6,953 bases of DNA from Patulibacter sp. (GTDB lineage Bacteria; Actinomycetota; Thermoleophilia; Solirubrobacterales; Solirubrobacteraceae), in the NCBI GenBank assembly GCA_023268575.1, contig JALRCL010000873.1, positions 1 to 6,953 of the forward strand, in the 5' to 3' direction. Positions 1-5,788 of the stretch are shown piece after piece. Each line of letters opens with the position of its first letter. Position 1 is the stretch's first letter. Below the pieces are notes generated by a model that was given only the letters and a program-made list of their open reading frames with translations, made no database searches and was not told the origin of the DNA. The translations under genes were made by a program, and so were the position numbers.

Positions 1-1
1 C

Positions 2-268
2 GAGGCGATCGCCGGCGCCGGCAGCGTGCTGTGGAACGGGCCGATGGGCGCCTTCGAGATGGAGCCCTTCGCAGCGGGGACCCGCGCCGTGGCCGAGGCC
101 GTCGCCTCATGCCCGGGCACCACGGTCGTCGGCGGCGGCGACAGCGCCGCGGCGCTGCAGCAGTTCGGCCTGGGCGACCAGGTCACCCACCTGTCGACCG
201 GCGGCGGCGCGTCGCTGGAGCTCATCGAGGGCAAGGCGCTGCCGGGCGTCGAGGTCCTGCGCGCCTGA
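2..268 (+). CDS. pgk: Phosphoglycerate kinase, C-terminal 88 residues (cut by window edge)
   Basis: Phosphoglycerate kinase transfers a phosphate from 1,3-bisphosphoglycerate to ADP in cytoplasmic glycolysis. Only the end of the nucleotide-binding C-terminal domain is present, entering the window in the frame that begins at base 2. Visible family motifs, numbered within the fragment, are WNGPMGAFE (11-19), the nucleotide-binding GGGDSAAA (44-51), and HLSTGGGASLE followed by EGKALPGV (63-83) close to the C-terminus. The stop TGA is at 266-268. A normal protein has about 390-400 residues, so roughly 300 lie upstream of the window. The neighbour 160 bases downstream is tpiA, the classical glycolytic order. 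No frameshift or missing motif is seen in the visible part. Confidence 0.96.
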   Translation, partial: EAIAGAGSVLWNGPMGAFEMEPFAAGTRAVAEAVASCPGTTVVGGGDSAAALQQFGLGDQVTHLSTGGGASLELIEGKALPGVEVLRA

Positions 269-347
269 TCCTTCGGCGTCCCGGTCCGGTGGTCGTCCCG
301 CCGGCCGCGACGCGTCCCGCCCCGCCCGCGCGCCGCGAGCGGGATGA

Positions 348-367
348 TCCGGGTGGCGACACCCGGA
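348..367 (+). other. Hairpin with GCGA tetraloop between pgk and tpiA
   Basis: TCCGGGTG and CACCCGGA form a perfect 8-bp stem closed by GCGA, a GNRA-type tetraloop. It lies 79 bases after the pgk stop and 61 before the tpiA start. No T-run follows, so it is not a textbook intrinsic terminator. It could be a weak terminator, a processing or stability element in a pgk-tpiA transcript, or a chance product of the GC-rich composition. Confidence 0.35.
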
Positions 368-428
368 AGCGCGGCCGCCGGCCGCCACCCGAACGTCACC
401 TGAACCTCCCCGAAGCCCCGGAGCACCC

Positions 429-1187
429 ATGTCCCGCACGCCCTTCGTCGCCGGCAACTGGAAGATGCACAAGACGATCGCCGAGGCGGAGGCCTTCGTC
501 AGCGGCCTGCTGCCGCTCGTCGGCGCCGTCGACGACGTCCAGGTCGGGGTCTGCGTGCCGTTCCCGGCGATCCAGGCCGTCGTCGAGTCCACCCGCGGAT
601 CCGCGGTCCAGGTCTACGCCCAGAACGTCCACTGGGCCGAGCAGGGCGCCTACACCGGCGAGGTCTCGATCCCGATGCTCGACGAGCTCGAGGTCGCCGG
701 CGTCGTGATCGGCCACTCCGAGCGTCGCCAGTACTTCGGCGAGACCGACGCGGACCTGCGCAAGAAGCTGCCGGCGATCCTCGCCGCCGGCCTCGAGCCG
801 ATCCTCTGCGTCGGCGAGACCGAGGCCCAGCGCGACGGGGGCGAGATGGAGCAGGTCCTCCGCGGCCAGGTCGAGGAGGCGATCGCCGACGTCGACGCCG
901 CCGACCTCCCGAAGGTGACGATCGCGTACGAGCCGATCTGGGCGATCGGCACCGGCAAGGTCGCCACGCCGGAGCAGGCGCAGGAGGCGTGCGCGTTCGT
1001 CCGCACGCTCGTCGCGGGCAAGGACGCCGGCGCCGCCGAGCAGGTCCGGATCCAGTACGGCGGCTCGGTGAAGCCCGACAACGCGGCGGAGCTGCTGGCG
1101 CTGCCCGACGTCGACGGCGCGCTCGTCGGCGGCGCGGCGCTCGAGCCGCAGTCCTTCGCCGCGATCGTCGAGGGCGCTCGCGCATGA
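429..1187 (+). CDS. tpiA: Triose-phosphate isomerase
   Basis: This enzyme interconverts dihydroxyacetone phosphate and glyceraldehyde 3-phosphate in the cytoplasm. The 252-residue protein has the normal length of the TIM-barrel family. The catalytic set is complete: AGNWKMHK near the N-terminus with N10 and K12, the electrophile H96 in VIGHSERR, and the general base E168 in AYEPIWAIGTGK, which also contains the flexible loop 6. The phosphate-binding motifs YGGSVKP (from 210) and GALVGGAAL (from 230) follow. The ATG at 429 is supported by GGAG at 420-423, five bases upstream, and by MSRTPFVAGNWKM matching the expected N-terminus. Its stop TGA at 1185-1187 overlaps the ATG of gpmI, so the two are probably translationally coupled in one operon downstream of pgk. 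Confidence 0.98.
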   Translation: MSRTPFVAGNWKMHKTIAEAEAFVSGLLPLVGAVDDVQVGVCVPFPAIQAVVESTRGSAVQVYAQNVHWAEQGAYTGEVSIPMLDELEVAGVVIGHSERRQYFGETDADLRKKLPAILAAGLEPILCVGETEAQRDGGEMEQVLRGQVEEAIADVDAADLPKVTIAYEPIWAIGTGKVATPEQAQEACAFVRTLVAGKDAGAAEQVRIQYGGSVKPDNAAELLALPDVDGALVGGAALEPQSFAAIVEGARA

Positions 1188-2983
1188 GCCCCCGGGGCGA
1201 GGACGAGCGGTCCGAGGGCATCCCCGTCGAGGTCGAGCCGGCCGGCTCGACCTCGGACGGCGTCGCGCTCCCCGACGACGGGATCGCCCCGGCCGAGCCC
1301 GGGTCGCTCGGCCAGGGCCTGACCGCGGCGGTCGGGATCACCCGCGAGGACTGGGCGCCCGGCGTCTGCCTCGTGATCCTCGACGGCTTCGGCCTCGCCC
1401 CGGCCGGTCCCGGGAACGCCGTGAGCCTCGCGCGCACGCCGACGTTCGACCGGATCTGGGATCGCTACCCGCACGCCCAGCTCGTCGCGTGCGGGCCGGC
1501 GGTCGGCCTGCCCGAGGGGCAGATGGGCAACAGCGAGGTCGGGCACCTGAACCTCGGCGCCGGCACGGTCGTCAAGCAGGACCTCGCGCGGATCGACGAC
1601 GCCGTCGCCGACGGCTCGATCCGCGACGTCGACGCGCTCCGCGACGCGTTCCTCGTCGCGGCGGGGCAGCGGGCGACGGTCGCCGGGGACCTCGACGCCG
1701 AGGAGGCGGGGGTCGAGCTGCGGCCGCGCCGCCTGCATCTCGTCGGCCTCGTCTCCGACGGCGGCGTGCACTCCTCGATGGAGCACCTGAAGGCGCTCGT
1801 CGACGCCGCGGCCGCCGCCGGCGTGCCGGACGTCGTCGTGCACGCGTTCACCGACGGTCGCGACACGCTGCCGACCTCCGGCGCCGGCTACCTCGAGACC
1901 GTCGAGGGCTGGTGCGCCGCCGCGTCCACGGCCACGACCGCGGTCCGGGTCGGCTCCGTGATCGGGCGCTACTTCGCGATGGACCGCGACCAGCGCTGGG
2001 AGCGGGTGCAGCAGGCCTACGACCTGCTCGTGCACGGCGAGGCGCCGCACCACGCCGCCTCTGCCGCCGAGGCGGCGCGCGCGGCCTACGCACGCGACGA
2101 GACCGACGAGTTCATCACGGCGACGACCGTCGGGGCTCCGGCGACGATCGGCCCCGAGGACGTCGTCCTCGTCTTCAACTTCCGGCCGGACCGCGTGCGC
2201 GAGATCACCCGTGCGCTCGCGGAGCCCGGGTTCGTCGAGGTCGACCGCCAGGCCGCGGCCCCGGCGGACCGCCCGCCCGTGGACCCGGCGCTGCCGGCCG
2301 TCCAGCCGGCGAACTACGTCTGCATGACGCAGTACAAGGCCGAGTGGCCCTACCCGATCGCGTTCCCGCCGCGGAACCCCGACGTGACGCTGGCCGACGT
2401 CGTCGAGGCCACCGGCGGGGCGCAGATCCACGTCGCGGAGACCGAGAAGTACCCCCACGTGACGTACTTCTTCAACGGCGGGATCGAGGAGGAGCACCGC
2501 GACGAGTTCCGGGACGTCGTCCCGAGCCCGCGCGACGTGCCGACCTACGACCTGAAGCCCGAGATGTCGGCGCGCGACGCCGCCGACGCGTTCGTCCGGC
2601 TGTGGCGGGAGCACGGGCCGACCTTCGGGATCATCAACTTCGCGAACCCGGACATGGTCGGCCACACGGGCTCGATCCCGGCCGCGGTGGCCGCGATCGA
2701 GTACGTCGACGGCTGCCTCGCCGACGTCCTGGCGGCCGTGGAGGAGAGCGGGGGCGTCGCGATCGTCACCGCCGATCACGGCAACGCGGACCACATGCTC
2801 GAGCCGGACGGCTCCCCGAACACCGCGCATTCGCTGAACCCGGTGCCGTTCGTCGTCACGCGCGAGGGGCTGACCTTGCGCGAGGAGGGCATCCTCGCCG
2901 ACGTGGCGCCGACGGTCCTCGACCTGCTCGGCATCGTGCAGCCCGCCGCCATGAGCGGGCAGAGCATGATCGTCGAGAGCTGA
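1184..2983 (+). CDS. gpmI: 2,3-bisphosphoglycerate-independent phosphoglycerate mutase
   Basis: GpmI interconverts 3- and 2-phosphoglycerate through a phosphoserine intermediate and uses two Mn-type metal ions. The alkaline-phosphatase-like site is complete: D67 in LVILDGFG, nucleophile S117 in GQMGNSEVGH, H196 in SDGGVHS, D224/R226/D227 in TDGRDT, R334 and R337 in FRPDR, K422 in EKYPHVT, D490 and H494 in NPDMVGH, D531 and H532 in TADHGNAD, and H549. The protein has 599 residues against roughly 510 usually. The extra length is an acidic, Pro/Gly-rich N-terminal extension of about 55 residues plus small insertions near 160-180 and 352-376. The ATG at 1184 overlaps the tpiA stop and has GAGGG at 1170-1174. 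No ATG, GTG or TTG codon occurs in frame between it and the conserved core, so the extension is probably translated. A 28-bp palindrome lies in it. Confidence 0.97.
   Translation: MSPRGEDERSEGIPVEVEPAGSTSDGVALPDDGIAPAEPGSLGQGLTAAVGITREDWAPGVCLVILDGFGLAPAGPGNAVSLARTPTFDRIWDRYPHAQLVACGPAVGLPEGQMGNSEVGHLNLGAGTVVKQDLARIDDAVADGSIRDVDALRDAFLVAAGQRATVAGDLDAEEAGVELRPRRLHLVGLVSDGGVHSSMEHLKALVDAAAAAGVPDVVVHAFTDGRDTLPTSGAGYLETVEGWCAAASTATTAVRVGSVIGRYFAMDRDQRWERVQQAYDLLVHGEAPHHAASAAEAARAAYARDETDEFITATTVGAPATIGPEDVVLVFNFRPDRVREITRALAEPGFVEVDRQAAAPADRPPVDPALPAVQPANYVCMTQYKAEWPYPIAFPPRNPDVTLADVVEATGGAQIHVAETEKYPHVTYFFNGGIEEEHRDEFRDVVPSPRDVPTYDLKPEMSARDAADAFVRLWREHGPTFGIINFANPDMVGHTGSIPAAVAAIEYVDGCLADVLAAVEESGGVAIVTADHGNADHMLEPDGSPNTAHSLNPVPFVVTREGLTLREEGILADVAPTVLDLLGIVQPAAMSGQSMIVES
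1228..1255. repeat. 28-bp perfect palindrome inside the gpmI N-terminal extension
   Basis: The left arm CGAGGTCGAGCCGG is followed directly by its exact reverse complement CCGGCTCGACCTCG, with no spacer. It lies 44 bases after the gpmI start and encodes EVEPAGSTS within the non-conserved extension. As RNA it would fold into a 12-bp stem with a GGCC loop just downstream of the tpiA-gpmI overlap. Its role is unknown. Possibilities are an mRNA structure tuning gpmI expression, a protein-binding site, or a composition-driven accident. Confidence 0.7.
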
Positions 2984-3005
2984 GCGCGGACCCGCCGGTG
3001 ATCGG

Positions 3006-3039
3006 CCGATCCTCGGCCGCGCGGCGACCCGAGGATCGG
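3006..3039 (+). terminator. Candidate terminator hairpin after gpmI
   Basis: CCGATCCTCGG (3006-3016) and CCGAGGATCGG (3029-3039) form a perfect 11-bp stem with a 12-base loop, starting 23 bases after the gpmI stop. There is no clear T-tract, which is common for terminators in high-GC actinobacteria. The position at the end of the glycolytic block and before an unrelated gene with its own ribosome-binding site supports a terminator role. A smaller 7-bp hairpin, CCGGCGC-GTG-GCGCCGG, follows at 3064-3080. Confidence 0.5.
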
Positions 3040-3181
3040 TGGTTCCAGGCGGCGGGGCGGGGGCCGGCGCGTGGCGCCGGTCGCCCGCCGCCCGGTGGCG
3101 GCAACGCGCCGGGTCTCCCGGCGGGCGATGAGTCGCGTGGCGGTGCTCGGTCCTTCCTGCGACCGACCACCAGGAGCCCGC

Positions 3182-3757
3182 ATGTCCGCCACCTACACCT
3201 TCGACGTCTTCTCCACCCTCGACGGGTGCGCGTCCTACGACGACGCCGACCGGGGCCCGTACTGGGGCAAGGCCGGCCCGCGGTTCCTCGAGCACCGCGA
3301 GGCCACGACGCAGGAGGAGCAGCGGCTGGTCCTCGGCGCCGCGACCTTCCGGCAGTTCCAGGCGCTGCTCGGCGGGCTGGACGAAGCGGAGTTGGACGCC
3401 ACGAACCTCCGGCTGAAGACGATGCCGACGACGGTCGTCTCCTCGACGATCGCCGATCCGGTCGACTGGCCGGACGCGACGATCGAGACGGGCGACGCGG
3501 TCGAGATCGTGACGCGCCTGAAGGAGACGTCGGCGGTCCCGCTGCGCTCGCACGGCAGCCTCTCGCTGAATCGGGCGCTGCTGGCCGCGGGCCTCGTGGA
3601 TCGCGTGCAGGTCACGATCTTCCCGGTGATCGCGGGACGCACCGGGGTCGAGCCGATCCTCGCGGGGGAGACGGACTTCGACCTCGAGCTCCTCGAGAGC
3701 CGGACCTTCGACGGCCAGGTGCAGGAGCTCGTCTACCGGCCGACGCTGCATCGCTGA
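3182..3757 (+). CDS. Dihydrofolate reductase-family (RibD C-terminal domain) protein
   Basis: The 191-residue protein resembles the large family annotated as dihydrofolate reductase family or RibD C-terminal domain proteins, presumed NAD(P)H-dependent reductases of pterin- or flavin-precursor-like substrates. The true substrate of this subgroup is not known. Visible features are STLDGCASYD near the N-terminus (residues 11-20, the SLDG-type substrate motif), LGAATFR (51-57), PTTVVSSTI (82-90), and RSHGSLSLNRALLAAGLVD followed by a hydrophobic strand VQVTIFPVI (122-150), the probable cofactor-binding part. The C-terminus ELVYRPTLHR is typical. The ATG at 3182 is chosen because AGGAG at 3172-3176 lies five bases upstream and MSATYTFDVFSTLDG matches the family start. 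In-frame ATGs at 3071 and 3128 would add residues with no family match. It is not folA itself and stands alone between hairpins. Confidence 0.88.
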   Translation: MSATYTFDVFSTLDGCASYDDADRGPYWGKAGPRFLEHREATTQEEQRLVLGAATFRQFQALLGGLDEAELDATNLRLKTMPTTVVSSTIADPVDWPDATIETGDAVEIVTRLKETSAVPLRSHGSLSLNRALLAAGLVDRVQVTIFPVIAGRTGVEPILAGETDFDLELLESRTFDGQVQELVYRPTLHR

Positions 3758-3779
3758 GCGACCGACCGGGCGCGAGCCA

Positions 3780-3814
3780 CCCGGCGGCGTTCCCGTCCCA
3801 GAGGCGCCGCCGGG
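3780..3814. terminator. Hairpin 1 between convergent genes, possible bidirectional terminator
   Basis: CCCGGCGGCG (3780-3789) pairs perfectly with CGCCGCCGGG (3805-3814) around a 15-base loop. It starts 22 bases after the stop of the reductase-family gene, which faces wrbA tail to tail. No T-run is present on either strand. Its position between convergent genes supports termination from the left. Confidence 0.45.
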
Positions 3815-3822
3815 GGCGTCGC

Positions 3823-3858
3823 CACGGTCCCGGCGCTGTCCCGGCGCCCTGGACCGTG
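3823..3858. terminator. Hairpin 2 between convergent genes, possible wrbA terminator
   Basis: CACGGTCC (3823-3830) pairs perfectly with GGACCGTG (3851-3858). An inner stem GGCGC (3832-3836) with GCGCC (3844-3848) continues the fold around a 7-base loop. It ends 56 bases beyond the wrbA stop on the minus strand. With hairpin 1 it makes the 157-base spacer almost entirely structured. There is no T-tract. Confidence 0.42.
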
Positions 3859-3914
3859 CCGCGCGGAAGAGGAGCCGGGCGGGAGCGCGACCTGCGCACC
3901 CGCCCGACGCGGCC

Positions 3915-4529
3915 TCAGCCGCGCAAGGGGGTGAGGAGCCCGGCGACCTTCGCCAGGCGGGCGCCCTGGTAGCGGGCGACGTCGAGCGCGCCGTCCGGGA
4001 TGCCGTCCTCGCCGAGGCCGCCCGTCGGCAGCGAGGCGCCGTAGGGGTTGCCGCCGAAGGCGAAGATCGACGGATCGGTGTAGCCGGGCGGCACGATCAC
4101 GGCGCCGAAGTGGTGGAAGACGTTCTCGACCGCAAGGATCGTCGACTCGTTGCCGCCGTGGACGTTCATCGCGGACGTGAAGGCGGTGGCGGCCTTGTTC
4201 GCCAGCTCGCCGGCCTGCCACTGCGGACCGAGCGTGTCGATGAACTGCTTGAGCTGCGCGGCGGGCGTGCCGAAGCGGGTCGGCGTGCCGAAGGCGTACC
4301 CGTCGGCCCAGACGAGGTCCTCGGGGGTCGCCGCCGGCGCGTCCTTCGTCGCGTCGTGATGGGCCTGCCACGCGGGGTTGCCGGCGATCGCGGCGTCCGG
4401 CGCGAGCTCGGCGACCTTGCGCAGGCGGACCTCGGCGCCCTCGGACTCCGCGCCGGCGGCGACGGCCTTCGCGAGCTCGTGGACGTTGCCGGTGGAGGAG
4501 TAGTAGACGATGGCGATCTTCGTGGGCAT
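3915..4529 (-). CDS. wrbA: WrbA-type NAD(P)H:quinone oxidoreductase (flavodoxin-like)
   Basis: WrbA-family proteins are cytoplasmic FMN enzymes that reduce quinones by two electrons and so limit redox cycling. The 204-residue protein fits the family length of about 200. The FMN phosphate loop is YYSSTGNVHELA (9-20). GTPTRFGTPAAQLKQFID (81-98) forms the isoalloxazine-side loop. SAMNVHGGNEST (119-130), then AVIVPPGY (143-150) and FGGNPYGAS (158-166) match the WrbA core, and ARYQG (185-189) matches its C-terminal helix. The start at 4527-4529 has AGAGG (minus strand, 4535-4539) five bases upstream. The gene is divergent from a marR-type gene 144 bases away, and a palindromic candidate operator lies in its leader, which suggests MarR control. 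Flavodoxin is a less likely alternative given the WrbA-specific motifs. Confidence 0.93.
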   Translation of the reverse strand: MPTKIAIVYYSSTGNVHELAKAVAAGAESEGAEVRLRKVAELAPDAAIAGNPAWQAHHDATKDAPAATPEDLVWADGYAFGTPTRFGTPAAQLKQFIDTLGPQWQAGELANKAATAFTSAMNVHGGNESTILAVENVFHHFGAVIVPPGYTDPSIFAFGGNPYGASLPTGGLGEDGIPDGALDVARYQGARLAKVAGLLTPLRG

Positions 4530-4573
4530 CGGGACCTCTGGGGACGATCGGGGGCGGGCCAGGACGGGACGAT

Positions 4574-4589
4574 GGTTGATGGGTCAACC
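4574..4589. promoter_or_regulatory. Candidate MarR operator in the wrbA leader
   Basis: GGTTGA-TGGG-TCAACC is a perfect inverted repeat with 6-bp arms and a 4-base spacer, the size and symmetry expected for a winged-helix dimer. It lies about 7 to 22 bases downstream of the transcription start predicted for wrbA and 85 bases before the marR start. A repressor bound there would block wrbA elongation. The link to the adjacent MarR protein is inferred from position only. Confidence 0.5.
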
Positions 4590-4602
4590 TTCCCGCCTCT
4601 CC

Positions 4603-4630
4603 ACCGTAGCGCACCTCGATCAGATTGCAA
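4603..4630 (-). promoter_or_regulatory. Predicted wrbA promoter
   Basis: On the minus strand TTGCAA (4625-4630) is followed after 16 bases by TACGGT (4603-4608), a TANNNT-type -10 box. Transcription would begin near 4596 and give a leader of about 67 bases containing the palindrome at 4574-4589. The -35 matches the TTGACA consensus at four of six positions. Confidence 0.45.
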
Positions 4631-4643
4631 CCACAACTACCGC

Positions 4644-4667
4644 TACCCTGGAGGGACCGACCTGGAG
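4644..4667 (+). promoter_or_regulatory. Predicted marR -10 box and ribosome-binding site
   Basis: TACCCT at 4644-4649 is a TANNNT-type -10 candidate that would start transcription near 4656. No convincing -35 is seen at the right distance. GGAG at 4664-4667 lies six bases before the GTG at 4674 and decides that start. The arms GTAGCG (4606-4611) and CGCTAC (4641-4646) form an inverted repeat that places the two divergent -10 boxes symmetrically. Confidence 0.35.
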
Positions 4668-4673
4668 CCCGAC

Positions 4674-5183
4674 GTGACCACGACGACCGACGACCAGACC
4701 CCCTCCGCCGCCGCCTCGCGCGCACCGCGGCTGCTGGACGCCCGCGAGCTCGCCGCGTGGCGCGGCATGCTGCGGGCGCACGTCCTGCTCTCGCGCGAGC
4801 TCGAGGCCGAGCTCCTGCGCGACCACGGCCTGCAGCTCAGTGCCTACGAGGTCCTGATGCACCTCTCCGATGCGCCCGGGGGGCGCCTGCGCCTCGCCGA
4901 GCTCGCCGAGCTGGCGATCCTCAGCCGCAGTGGCCTGACGCGGCTCATCGACCGCCTCGAGCGGGAGGGCCACGTCGTCCGGGAGCGCTGCGAGAGCGAT
5001 GCGCGCGGCTTCTTCGCCGTCCTGACCGCGGAGGGGCGCTCGCGCGTGACCGCCGCACGGGCGGACTACTTGGACGCCGTCCGCGACCGGTTCCTCTCGC
5101 TCGTGACCGCGGAGGAGCAGGACCAGCTCGGCGCGATCTGGACGCGGGTGCTCGCGGCGATCGACCCCGGGCTCCGCCCGTGA
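4674..5183 (+). CDS. MarR-family transcriptional regulator
   Basis: This is a 169-residue DNA-binding regulator, and proteins of this family act as dimers, usually as repressors released by phenolic, oxidant or drug-like ligands. Helices rich in Leu, Arg and Glu (23-52) form the dimerisation part. The winged helix runs from LSAYEVLMHLSDAPG (55-69) through LAELAILSRSGLTRLIDRL (77-95, containing the recognition helix) to the wing around VVRERCESDARGFFAVLT (101-118), with the conserved Asp109 and Arg111. Only one cysteine, C106 in the wing, is present, so this is not a classical OhrR with an N-terminal sensing cysteine. The GTG start at 4674 is chosen for GGAG at 4664-4667; the frame stays open upstream only because it runs antisense to wrbA. 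The divergent wrbA gene and the intervening palindrome suggest WrbA and itself as targets. The ligand is unknown. Confidence 0.9.
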   Translation: MTTTTDDQTPSAAASRAPRLLDARELAAWRGMLRAHVLLSRELEAELLRDHGLQLSAYEVLMHLSDAPGGRLRLAELAELAILSRSGLTRLIDRLEREGHVVRERCESDARGFFAVLTAEGRSRVTAARADYLDAVRDRFLSLVTAEEQDQLGAIWTRVLAAIDPGLRP

Positions 5184-5213
5184 CGGATATCTCAGCCTAC
5201 CGGACATAGATCC

Positions 5214-5242
5214 TTGACATCCTCGGACTGAGGTTTCATACT
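5214..5242 (+). promoter_or_regulatory. Near-consensus promoter of the Hsp20 gene
   Basis: TTGACA (5214-5219) is a perfect -35 box, followed after exactly 17 bases by CATACT (5237-5242) as the -10. Transcription would start at A5249, giving a leader of about 33 bases with GGAGG at 5271-5275. This is the least GC-rich spot in this part of the window. It indicates a strong housekeeping-sigma promoter that would need repression under normal conditions if the gene is heat-inducible. Confidence 0.75.
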
Positions 5243-5267
5243 GGTCTTACCGACTAGAACAGTCCGA
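5223..5267. promoter_or_regulatory. Inverted repeat spanning the hsp20 core promoter, possible operator
   Basis: TCGGACTG (5223-5230), between the -35 and -10 boxes, and CAGTCCGA (5260-5267), near +12 to +19, are perfect 8-base inverted copies 37 bases apart centre to centre. A further GACT at 5252-5255 makes GACT-N5-AGTC with the right arm. The arms flank the -10 and start point as a repressor site would. They match neither the CIRCE element of HrcA nor the HAIR element of HspR as I know them, so the regulator is unknown. Confidence 0.4.
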
Positions 5268-5281
5268 CCCGGAGGTACGAC

Positions 5282-5788
5282 ATGACGATCGTTCGTTGGG
5301 ACCCGAGCCGCGAGCTGAACGCGCTCCAGCAGCAGGTCAACCAGGCGTTCTCGTCCTTCTTCGAGCCGGGCGCCGCGCCGACGGCCACCACCGCCCGGTG
5401 GATCCCCGCCATCGACCTCGTCGAGCGCGAGGGCGAGTACGTGCTCGTCGCCGACCTCCCGGGCGTCGCCCACGACGCCGTGACGATCGAGGTCGAGCGC
5501 GACGTGCTGACGCTCGCCGGCCGACGTGAGATCCGTCACGACGCGCCGCGCGGGGGCGTCGTGCGATCCGAGCGTGTCGCCGGGAGCTTCCGACGGCAGC
5601 TCACGCTTCCGGAGGGCGTCGACGCCGACGCGATCGAGGCCCGGTTCGCCGACGGCGTGCTCGAGGTCCGGATCCCGAAGCCGGAGGCGGCGAAGCCGCG
5701 ACGGGTCGAGATCCGCATCGACCGCGACGAGTCGCCCGCGCTGGACGCGCCCGACCAGGAGCGCGAGCCCGCGCTGACCGGCGCCTGA
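5282..5788 (+). CDS. Small heat-shock protein, Hsp20 / alpha-crystallin family
   Basis: This is an ATP-independent holdase chaperone that binds unfolding proteins in the cytoplasm as large oligomers. The 168-residue protein begins MTIVRWDPSRELNALQQQVN, a typical bacterial Hsp20 start. The alpha-crystallin domain runs from about 40 to 146 and includes WIPAIDLVE (40-48), VLVADLPGV (54-62), the SERVAGSFRRQLTLPEGVD stretch (96-114) and the signature ADGVLEVRIPKP (123-134). The C-terminal VEIRI (142-146) provides the I/V-x-I/V contact used for oligomer assembly. An acidic tail follows. GGAGG lies six bases before the ATG. The gene has its own strong promoter 98 bases after marR and is followed by a run of hairpins, so it is probably a single-gene transcript. 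Confidence 0.95.
   Translation: MTIVRWDPSRELNALQQQVNQAFSSFFEPGAAPTATTARWIPAIDLVEREGEYVLVADLPGVAHDAVTIEVERDVLTLAGRREIRHDAPRGGVVRSERVAGSFRRQLTLPEGVDADAIEARFADGVLEVRIPKPEAAKPRRVEIRIDRDESPALDAPDQEREPALTGA

Noticed and set aside
989..1183. Extension of gpmI upstream to the in-frame start at 989
   Set aside because: It would overlap almost 200 bases of tpiA and gives an Arg-rich sequence typical of an off-frame read. The ATG at 1184 has a ribosome-binding site and the stop/start overlap.
650..3751. Antisense open frame of about 1,030 codons opposite tpiA, gpmI and the reductase-family gene
   Set aside because: It is Arg/Asp/Val-rich low-complexity translation that mirrors GC-ending codons of proven genes on the other strand, with no recognisable motif. 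Long stop-free antisense frames are normal at this GC content.
4110..4673. Long N-terminal extension of the MarR gene
   Set aside because: The upstream part is the antisense of wrbA. The GTG at 4674 has GGAG at the right distance and gives the normal family length.
5214..5281. CIRCE (HrcA) or HAIR (HspR) element upstream of hsp20
   Set aside because: The inverted repeats present do not match either consensus as I know it, so no named regulator was assigned.
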